The translations under genes were made by a program, and so were the position numbers. Positions 1 through 4,711 of a stretch of DNA of 5,313 nucleotides are shown one piece after another; position 1 is the first letter of the stretch, and each line of letters opens with the position of its first letter. The stretch spans positions 1 to 5,313 of the forward strand of contig JAJQFK010000121.1 in the NCBI GenBank assembly GCA_021201175.1, given 5' to 3'. Source of the stretch: Candidatus Gastranaerophilales bacterium (GTDB taxonomy: Bacteria > Cyanobacteriota > Vampirovibrionia > Gastranaerophilales > Gastranaerophilaceae). The notes under the pieces are model-generated. The model had not been told where the DNA came from, did no database searches, and saw nothing but the letters and a program-made list of their open reading frames with translations.

Positions 1-832
1 AAAAAATGAACTGATACAAGCAGATAAATATTTAACTGAATTGCTAAAAACCCGGGATGTGAGTGATTTAACATATTATGCAAGAGCTTTATATTATTCA
101 AAATTAAATCTTTGGAGTAAGGCTGTTATTGAAATACAAAAAGCATTACAATTAAAACCGGAATCAATTTTGTATAAAGAAGAACTCGCAAATTATTATT
201 ATAATTTGCAAGAATTTGAAAAGTCCGGAGAAATATGTAATAAAATTTTGTCTGATAATGATAAATATATTGATGCCTATATACTAAAAACCAAAATATA
301 TATTAATAAAAAAGATTATGAGAATGCTTTAACAAATGTGAATAAGGCAATAAAACTCAATGAAAGTTCCGCTGAAGCATATTATCTAAAAGGTCAAATA
401 TTATATTTGCAAGAAAATATACAAGATGCCTTAATAAATTATAAAATAGCGGTTTCAATAAACCCGAAACCGGATAAACACTATGCCGCAATTGCTGATT
501 GTTATTATAAATCCGAAAACTATAAAGAAGCTTATGAATACTATAAAGAAGCAGCAAGCATTAATATAACCAATGCACAATATAGATATTATGCAGCAAA
601 ATGCAGTATAAAAAACGGAAACGAGCAAGATGCAATAGCAAACTTTTCAATAATGAAAAGACTAAATCCAGCAAATTTATACTATATTCTTGAATATGCC
701 CAATATATGTATAAATTGGGACAAACTAAAAGTGCAATAAATATTTTGGAATCATCAAAAAAATATTTAACCCAAAAACAAGATAAAGATGCTGTAAAAA
801 AATTGTTGATTGAATTTAAAAAAAATAGTTGA
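1..832 (+). CDS. TPR-repeat protein, 5'-partial
   Basis: This gene encodes a tetratricopeptide-repeat protein, a superhelical scaffold that normally binds other proteins; its partner and process cannot be told from the sequence. About seven 34-residue repeats can be laid out end to end from about base 68. They carry the usual spacing of small and aromatic residues and end in motifs such as ALQLKPES, AIKLNES, AVSINPK and MKRLNPA. The frame is open from base 2 with no stop and reads KNELIQADKYLTELLK before the first TTG at 41. The true start therefore lies before the window and the TTG is internal. The gene ends with TGA at 830-832 and a run of nine T, but no convincing hairpin precedes that run. 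No membrane segment or enzyme motif is visible in the part seen. It is very rich in Lys, Asn, Tyr and Ile, as expected in an AT-rich genome. Coding status is near certain; the role is unknown. Confidence 0.9.
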   Translation, partial: KNELIQADKYLTELLKTRDVSDLTYYARALYYSKLNLWSKAVIEIQKALQLKPESILYKEELANYYYNLQEFEKSGEICNKILSDNDKYIDAYILKTKIYINKKDYENALTNVNKAIKLNESSAEAYYLKGQILYLQENIQDALINYKIAVSINPKPDKHYAAIADCYYKSENYKEAYEYYKEAASINITNAQYRYYAAKCSIKNGNEQDAIANFSIMKRLNPANLYYILEYAQYMYKLGQTKSAINILESSKKYLTQKQDKDAVKKLLIEFKKNS

Positions 833-859
833 TTTTTTTTTATGATATGCTATTATAAT
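829..859 (+). promoter_or_regulatory. Probable sigma-70-type promoter of the tRNA-Ala gene
   Basis: A -35-like TTGATT (829-834) is followed after 16 bases by TATTAT (851-856), which is preceded by TGC (848-850), an extended -10 element. A perfect TATAAT (854-859) overlaps it in a second register with 19-base spacing. Either would start transcription about 6-12 bases before the tRNA. The -35 element overlaps the stop codon of the upstream TPR gene. Assigned by eye from consensus similarity. Confidence 0.55.
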
Positions 860-871
860 CAAGTAGTCCGA

Positions 872-944
872 GGGGGATTAGCTCAATTGGTAGAGCACCT
901 GCTTTGCACGCAGGGGGTTAGGAGTTCGAGTCTCCTATCCTCCA
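872..944 (+). tRNA. trnA(ugc): tRNA-Ala (anticodon UGC)
   Basis: A full cloverleaf folds by hand. The acceptor arm is GGGGGAT (872-878) with ATCCTCC (937-943) and discriminator A944. The D stem is GCTC/GAGC. The anticodon stem is CCTGC/GCAGG (898-902, 910-914), with loop TTTGCAC and anticodon TGC at 905-907. A five-base variable region is followed by the T stem AGGAG/CTCCT with loop TTCGAGT. The third acceptor pair is G-U (G3:U70), the known identity signal for alanyl-tRNA synthetase, which independently supports Ala. The 3' CCA is not encoded (GTT follows the discriminator), so it must be added by a nucleotidyltransferase. The 3' part from base 918 is also the antisense end of the recombinase remnant, as expected if an element integrated here. 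Confidence 0.97.
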
Positions 945-1805
945 GTTAATAAGACTCATCCGAACACTATCGGATGAGTTTTTTAATTTTTTGAGCGGAA
1001 TGTCTACAATCTCATTATTTGCATAGTTATACGCAATTGTTACAACATCATCATAGAGAACTACTGTGTTTACAAATGTATCTATTATTTGTTTTTTATA
1101 ACTTTCTTTATTTGTATTGCCCTCTCTGAATTGTTCAAGCCAAAAAATTACCTGTTCTTTTTTGACCTTTGGAGCTTTGATTTTTAGCGTTTCTATTTTT
1201 ACTTCACTTTGAAGCTGTGCTTGTCTTGCTTCTAATTCAAGCAGTCTTTCTTTTGTTGTGTCTGTTATTATTCCCTGTTCTATTGCATTCAATATATTTT
1301 TAATACTGCTCTCTACATGCTGTAATTCCTTTTGTGCAACTTGGAGCATGGTCTTATCAACATTTTTTTCTTGAAGTTCTGTTATCCTGTTACCAATTGA
1401 TTCAATAAGTTTATCATCCAAAACAATTCTTTTTGTTGCTTCAACTATAATATCTTCAAACCATTTCTTTTTTACCGATTTTGTTTTACATCCTTTTTTC
1501 GCTTTCTTGTTCTGACAGGTGTAATAATAATATGTTTCACCATTTCTGCTTGTGCCTGAATCACCTATGAATGCTCCACCGCAATTACCGTCGTATGCTT
1601 TGCCGGATAATAAAAATTGAATATCGTCTAATCTCTTTTTCGATTTTTTATGCTTGTTACTTTCTATTCTTTTTTGCACTTTTTCAAACAACTCCTTTGT
1701 TATTATTGCAGGTATAGCATTCTCGTTATAAATATCTTTTAAATCAGGGTCTTGGCTTTTGAATGTAAAAAGTCCTATATGAGTTCCTGTTCTGTTTTGC
1801 TTATT
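918..1805 (-). pseudogene. Large serine recombinase, C-terminal remnant (catalytic domain lost)
   Basis: This is the remainder of a site-specific recombinase of the large serine family, the integrases of many phages and conjugative or mobilizable elements. The frame is open from 1805, just after an in-frame TAA at 1806-1808. It includes ENAIPAIITKELFEKVQKRI, typical of the Recombinase domain (PF07508). It continues with a zinc beta-ribbon (FLLSGKAYDGNCGG, then YYYYTCQN...GC), a long coiled-coil-like helix, and the C-terminal segment VNTVVLYDDVVTIAYNY. A TTG at 1689-1691 is the first possible start, but homology extends upstream of it. The whole N-terminal resolvase domain with the catalytic serine is absent, so it cannot catalyse strand exchange. 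The first zinc-ligand Cys of the ribbon is Asp. The last eight residues, WRIGDSNS, and the stop are the antisense of the tRNA-Ala 3' half. The family call is firm; non-function is inferred from the missing domain. Confidence 0.85.
954..991 (+). terminator. Intrinsic terminator of tRNA-Ala
   Basis: A perfect 9-bp stem ACTCATCCG (954-962) / CGGATGAGT (971-979) encloses an 8-base loop and is followed on the plus strand by T6-AA-T6. On the opposite strand the hairpin is not followed by T, so it should act only on plus-strand transcripts, namely the tRNA. It lies within the minus-strand recombinase frame, encoding about residues NSSDSVRMS. This suggests the segment is host sequence that the recombinase frame reads into, although an origin inside the element cannot be excluded. 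Confidence 0.85.
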
Positions 1806-1903
1806 TTATCGGTTTGAATTATACAATTTTGAGTAATTTCTTTATTCCCCTGAAGCATTTATTTATTGACCTCTGCTGTTTCCTGTATGTGTTTTTTATT
1901 CAT
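1775..1903 (-). pseudogene. Decayed short reading frame of the mobile-element remnant
   Basis: On the minus strand an ATG at 1903 begins MNKKHIQETAEVNK, then meets TAA (1859-1861). It resumes in the same frame at ATG 1858 with MLQGNKEITQNCIIQTDK and ends at TAG 1775-1777. The second part overlaps the recombinase remnant in another frame. The start ATG overlaps the last codons of the preceding remnant (AATGAATAA), an overlap usual within operons. This looks like a small gene broken by a stop and then joined to the truncated recombinase. I do not recognise a family. It could also be non-coding. Confidence 0.3.
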
Positions 1904-2036
1904 TAGCCGGTTTTAACATCTTTACTACATCCGCAAAAAGAATTTCAGCCTTTTTTCTTCCGAAGCTGTTTTGCAGTGCATAATAAACTTCTGTAAGAAT
2001 TTCAAGGGGTTTTATATTGTTTTGTTGTCTTTTTAT
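1896..2036 (-). pseudogene. Coding-like fragment lacking a start codon
   Basis: A minus-strand frame of 46 codons plus TAA reads IKRQQNNIKPLEILTEVYYA and then continues through SFGRKKAEILFADVVKM to LKPANE. Its composition is more protein-like (mixed charge, helix-forming pattern) than translated AT-rich spacer. It has no ATG, GTG or TTG between the upstream stop (2037-2039) and its core, so it is either the tail of a deleted gene or spurious. It lies directly upstream of the other remnants on the same strand and is probably part of the same decayed element. Family not recognised. Confidence 0.35.
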
Positions 2037-2059
2037 TTATATTTACCAAAACAAAACAA
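2017..2059. repeat. 10-bp inverted repeat in the AT-rich spacer
   Basis: TTGTTTTGTT (2017-2026) and AACAAAACAA (2050-2059) are perfect reverse complements separated by 23 bases. The left arm lies in the start-less coding-like fragment. The rest of the spacer from about 2040 to 2114 is A/T-rich, with only a weak promoter-like pair on the plus strand (TTGTTA 2073-2078, TAAAGT 2097-2102). In so skewed a composition the repeat may be chance. Confidence 0.3.
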
Positions 2060-2114
2060 AAAACATTACAAATTGTTAATATATTTTCTAATTTCCTAAA
2101 GTTTTTACAAAGTA

Positions 2115-2309
2115 TTGCCGAAATATAAATTATCAGACAAACAGGATAAAGAAATGTTAAATAAAATTATTATTCCGGAAAGCAATGTATCAGAAGGAGT
2201 CGAATTTTTTCTAAGAGGTGCAAAAAAACGCCGTTCTATGGCGGTTGCAAGCGTCAGACAAGTAAATGCGGATATTTGCGTAAACTTGAAACTCGTTTCA
2301 GTTAAATAG
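2115..2309 (+). CDS. Small protein of unknown function (possibly a gene remnant)
   Basis: This is a 64-codon frame from TTG (2115) to TAG (2307-2309), with product beginning MPKYKLSDKQDKEMLNKI and containing VEFFLRGAKKRRSMAVASVR. The first half is acidic and Lys-rich, the middle has a basic cluster, and the end is short and hydrophobic (ICVNLKLVSV). No signal peptide, membrane helix or metal site is seen. Base use is clearly richer in GC than the flanking spacer, and a hairpin follows the stop by 15 bases, both of which argue for a real gene or a real 3' end. Against this, there is no Shine-Dalgarno sequence, the start is TTG, and the frame is open up to base 2100 (SFYKV before the TTG), so it could be a truncated larger gene. 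It sits between the element remnant and the division gene. I do not recognise the family. Confidence 0.5.
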   Translation: MPKYKLSDKQDKEMLNKIIIPESNVSEGVEFFLRGAKKRRSMAVASVRQVNADICVNLKLVSVK

Positions 2310-2324
2310 TTTATGAGAGATTGA

Positions 2325-2350
2325 AAAGCCCGTCTTAATAGACGGGCTTT
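2325..2350. terminator. Hairpin terminator between convergent genes
   Basis: A perfect 10-bp stem AAAGCCCGTC (2325-2334) / GACGGGCTTT (2341-2350) encloses the loop TTAATA. It lies 15 bases after the plus-strand 64-codon frame and 35 bases beyond the stop of the minus-strand septum gene, so it can serve both. The T tail is short on each side (CTTTGTG on plus, CTTTTCAA on minus), so efficiency may be moderate, but the GC-rich stem stands out from the AT-rich surroundings. Confidence 0.75.
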
Positions 2351-2385
2351 GTGTATTTAATATTAATACAGACTTTGCGCAACAT

Positions 2386-2796
2386 TTAGCGCAAATGGTC
2401 AAATTCTCTTTTTTTATAATGATTTACGTTTACATTTTGAACATCTTCTTTAGGCTTGCTAATTATAATTAACACTTCATCTTTGCCTGCCATTTTAAGG
2501 TTATTTCTTGCAATAGATTCTAATGTAGTTTCTGAACTATAGTTTTCTATATCGAATTTTAATTGTTGATTTTTATTTAATTCTTCGTTTTTTTTATTTT
2601 CAAGCCCCTTGATTTTTGAAATAAAATTAATATTTTTAGAAATATTCTGATATGCGCTGACAGAAAGTTCTATAATACAAATAAACAGCACAAGAGATAG
2701 CATAGACCATCGAATTTTTTTTCTTTTAGCCTTTTGGTCTTTGCCGGACGGAGTGTCATTATTTTGAAATTGGTTATTATATTCATCACTCTGCAT
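2386..2796 (-). CDS. FtsB/DivIC-like septum formation initiator protein
   Basis: This encodes a small bitopic membrane protein of the FtsB/DivIC/septum-formation-initiator family (PF04977). Such proteins pair with FtsL-type partners and FtsQ/DivIB to activate septal peptidoglycan synthesis. The 136 residues show the expected order. First comes a Lys/Arg-rich cytoplasmic tail (residues 1-30, with KAKRKKIR), then one membrane helix (about 31-49, SMLSLVLFICIIELSVSAY). A Leu/Asn/Lys coiled-coil segment follows (about 52-86), then the family motif TLESIARNNLKMAGKDEVLI (about 91-110), resembling the IA+..L.M...GE found after the coil in FtsB. The tail beyond residue 115 is polar and longer than in short FtsB proteins. 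ATG at 2794-2796 is the start; no Shine-Dalgarno sequence precedes it. It is divergent from the second TPR gene. Whether it is the FtsB or FtsL-type member cannot be settled here. Confidence 0.85.
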   Translation of the reverse strand: MQSDEYNNQFQNNDTPSGKDQKAKRKKIRWSMLSLVLFICIIELSVSAYQNISKNINFISKIKGLENKKNEELNKNQQLKFDIENYSSETTLESIARNNLKMAGKDEVLIIISKPKEDVQNVNVNHYKKREFDHLR

Positions 2797-2805
2797 AGTA
2801 CTAAA

Positions 2806-2811
2806 ATTATA
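2806..2811 (-). promoter_or_regulatory. -10 element of the septum gene
   Basis: A perfect TATAAT on the minus strand ends only nine bases before the ATG at 2796. Initiation about seven bases downstream would give a leader of only a few bases. No good -35 sequence is found at 16-18 bases upstream. Assigned by consensus only. Confidence 0.4.
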
Positions 2812-2833
2812 CTCTATATTTTTTTTGTTGTAT

Positions 2834-2861
2834 ATAATATTAATCTTTAGATTAATATTAT
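2834..2861. repeat. Perfect 12-bp inverted repeat in the divergent intergenic region
   Basis: ATAATATTAATC (2834-2845) and GATTAATATTAT (2850-2861) are exact reverse complements around the 4-base centre TTTA. The repeat lies between the divergent septum and TPR genes. Its left arm overlaps a plus-strand TATAAT (2833-2838). It could be a dimeric repressor operator or a weak RNA hairpin. No T run directly follows, so a terminator role is unlikely. Confidence 0.45.
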
Positions 2862-2943
2862 TTTAACCAAAAGACTATACTGTTATAAAAAAAAATTTAA
2901 TAGAATTATATATACAATTGCGCTAATAATTCTTATATGGGAG

Positions 2944-3708
2944 ATGTATTTGGGGATGCGTTCAAACAACCGTGTAAAAGAAGTAAAAATTGCTCAAAAT
3001 CAGGAGCTTATTTTAGCCGAACAATACTATAATCAGGCAGAAGAACTTAGATTTAAGAGTAATTATAAAGAATCTGTACAAAAATATCTTTACTCAATCT
3101 TAATGAATAAAAACAGTTATACATCATATTTAGGAGTCGCACTTGCTTATAAAAAACTGGGAAATTATAAAAAAGCCGTTTTAAATCTTAAAAAAGCCGA
3201 AAAACTCAATCCAAAAGATTTATCTGTTCAAAAAGAACTTGCACTTTGTTATATTATTGAAGGTGATTATCAAAACGGGATAAAATACCTTATAAATACT
3301 ATAAGAATGGAGCCTGATAATCCTGATATACATATGCAGCTTGCAATGGTTCACGAAATGATGGAAGAAGAAAACATGGCTTTGATGATTTATCAAAAAG
3401 TTATAGAAAATCATCCGGAGTATTTAAGAGCATATATCCAAAAAGCTACCCTTTATCTGCATTTAGAAGAATATCTTGATTCTGCCAAAATGTTTAAGGA
3501 AATATTAAAAAAGAATCCAAATTATTTTAGAGCATATCTTGGTATCGCGATTTGTTTTGAAAAACTTAATAATATACCGGCTGCAAAAAGATATTACAGT
3601 AAATATTTGAGATTCTGTCATATTTGTGAGAACTATAAAGGTGCTGCTGCAAGGTTCAAGGAACTAAAATTAAGAAAATTAAAAAATAATTATCTTAAAT
3701 TAGTATAA
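2944..3708 (+). CDS. TPR-repeat protein, possibly membrane-anchored
   Basis: This encodes a scaffold-type protein with about six consecutive TPR units, at roughly residues 24-57, 58-91, 92-125, 126-159, 160-193 and 194-225. Clear repeat ends include KAEKLNPK, IRMEPDN, VIENHPE and ILKKNPN. A basic C-terminus (KLRKLKNNY) follows, and a CHIC pair lies at 225-228 of uncertain meaning. Two ATGs compete: 2944, with GGGAG directly against it, and 2956, with GGGG adjacent and GGGAG 12 bases upstream. The same frame is open back to 2851, and bases 2893-2958 encode KKKFN followed by RIIYTIALIILIWEMYLGM. That is a textbook signal-anchor pattern, but no ATG, GTG or TTG precedes it. The real protein may therefore start at a rare codon such as ATT, or the extension may be chance. 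The gene ends at TAA 3706-3708. Partner and process unknown. Confidence 0.88.
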   Translation: MYLGMRSNNRVKEVKIAQNQELILAEQYYNQAEELRFKSNYKESVQKYLYSILMNKNSYTSYLGVALAYKKLGNYKKAVLNLKKAEKLNPKDLSVQKELALCYIIEGDYQNGIKYLINTIRMEPDNPDIHMQLAMVHEMMEEENMALMIYQKVIENHPEYLRAYIQKATLYLHLEEYLDSAKMFKEILKKNPNYFRAYLGIAICFEKLNNIPAAKRYYSKYLRFCHICENYKGAAARFKELKLRKLKNNYLKLV

Positions 3709-3713
3709 TTAAT

Positions 3714-3742
3714 TTGATTATTTGTAATATTTTTGCTAAATT
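3714..3742 (+). promoter_or_regulatory. Candidate promoter of the kinase-csaB operon
   Basis: TTGATT (3714-3719) is separated by 17 bases from TAAATT (3737-3742), which is preceded by TGC (3734-3736), an extended -10 element. Initiation near 3749 would leave a leader of about 15 bases before the ATG at 3764. The same -35 hexamer and TGC-TA...T pattern occurs before the tRNA gene. A 7-bp stem TTGTAAT/ATTACAA (3722-3728, 3740-3746) overlaps this region; without a T tract it is not a terminator. Confidence 0.4.
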
Positions 3743-3763
3743 ACAAGAAGAAAAGCGTAAATT

Positions 3764-4711
3764 ATGAATAATCAAACTGATATAATTACTATAGGCGAAA
3801 GTTTAATTGAACTTTCAACAAGTGAGGATTTAACAACCGCACAAATTTTGAATAAATATTACGGCGGAGATACTATTACAAGTGCAATAGCAGCTTTAAA
3901 ACTCGGTTCTAAGGTCGGGTTTATATCCAGAATAGGCATGGATTGCTTTAAAAACTATTTGCTTGAAAGCTGGCAAGATGTAGGACTTGATATCTCGCAA
4001 GTTAAACCCGTTAAAGGAATAAACGGTTTATACATCGTTTCTAACAATGAAGATTGTAATACCAGAGATTTTTCTTTTTACAGAAAAAAAACAGCCGCTA
4101 CAAATTTATCTATTGATGATATATCTATTGAATATATTAAAAATACTTCTCTTGTTTATTCCACAGGAATCACTCAATCGCTTTCAATCTCTGCAAGAGA
4201 AGCAGTAAAAAAAGCTTTTCAAATTGCGAAGGAAAATAATGTCACTGTCGCTTACGACCCGAATTATACTTCTAAATTGTGGTCAGAAGATGAAGCAAGG
4301 GAAGCTTTTGATGAAATTATAGATTTTACCGATATTTTATTTCTTAATACTAAATATGATTCTAATATAGTTATAGAAACTAAATCTATTGACAATACAA
4401 TTTCATATTTACAAGATAAAGGTATCAGCACGGTAATAATAAAATCTTCCGTTGATAAAGGTGTATATGCGGGGTATCAGGGAAATATTGAATTTATAAA
4501 ATTCCCCGAAATTAATATTGTTGATGTTACAGGAGGTTCAGATACATTTAACGGGGCAGTTATGCATGGAATTGTTTCGGGAATGTCACCATACAAAGCT
4601 GTAAATCTGGGCTGCTGTGCAGCAGGTATTCAAATGCAAAGTTGGGGAGCTGTTAAGTCTATACCTAATAGAGATGAAGTTTATAAAATTTTTAAAGGCA
4701 GTGATGAATAA
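3764..4711 (+). CDS. PfkB-family carbohydrate kinase (2-keto-3-deoxygluconate kinase-like)
   Basis: This encodes a soluble ribokinase-fold enzyme that transfers phosphate from ATP to a sugar or sugar acid. Its 315 residues match the family length. It begins with IITIGESLIEL (8-18). The substrate motif follows as YYGGDTITSAIAALKLG (32-48), in which the usual Asn after GGDT is Ile-Thr. Next is a FYRKKTAA segment (105-112) resembling the KDG-binding YYR..SAA. DPNYTSKLW (165-173) is close to the DPN.R.KLW of KDG kinases, and ILFLN (191-195) follows. The nucleotide-end motif is DVTGGSDTFNGAVMHG (254-269). The catalytic Asp260 is retained, but the anion-hole GAGD has become GGSD. KDG kinase is the best guess for substrate, yet the altered residues leave another sugar possible. 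Start ATG 3764 has only a weak, distant AAGAAG as ribosome site. The stop overlaps csaB by 8 bases. Confidence 0.85.
   Translation: MNNQTDIITIGESLIELSTSEDLTTAQILNKYYGGDTITSAIAALKLGSKVGFISRIGMDCFKNYLLESWQDVGLDISQVKPVKGINGLYIVSNNEDCNTRDFSFYRKKTAATNLSIDDISIEYIKNTSLVYSTGITQSLSISAREAVKKAFQIAKENNVTVAYDPNYTSKLWSEDEAREAFDEIIDFTDILFLNTKYDSNIVIETKSIDNTISYLQDKGISTVIIKSSVDKGVYAGYQGNIEFIKFPEINIVDVTGGSDTFNGAVMHGIVSGMSPYKAVNLGCCAAGIQMQSWGAVKSIPNRDEVYKIFKGSDE

Noticed and set aside
41..43. TTG as the start of the first TPR gene
   Set aside because: The frame is open to the window edge and the upstream residues (KNELIQADKYLTE) continue a TPR-like helix, so this is an internal Leu codon of a partial gene.
357..557. 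Minus-strand open frame of 66 codons
   Set aside because: It lies wholly antisense within the first TPR gene, and its composition is that expected of a complement of Asn/Lys/Tyr-rich coding sequence.
818..841. A8...T9 stretch after the first TPR gene as a terminator
   Set aside because: The only possible stem is pure A-T across a short loop, too weak to call; the tract overlaps the tRNA promoter instead.
2115..2309. Minus-strand open frame opposite the 64-codon gene
   Set aside because: It is open but has no start or ribosome site, and the terminator and the protein-like composition favour the plus strand.
945..2400. Second copy of the tRNA-Ala 3' end marking the other edge of an integrated element
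   Set aside because: Reading both strands, I saw no repeat of the T-arm and acceptor sequence in the window. The far edge may have been deleted, or the enzyme used only a very short core.
3220..3414. Minus-strand open frame of 64 codons
   Set aside because: It is antisense to the second TPR gene, has His/Phe-rich shadow composition and no supporting signals.
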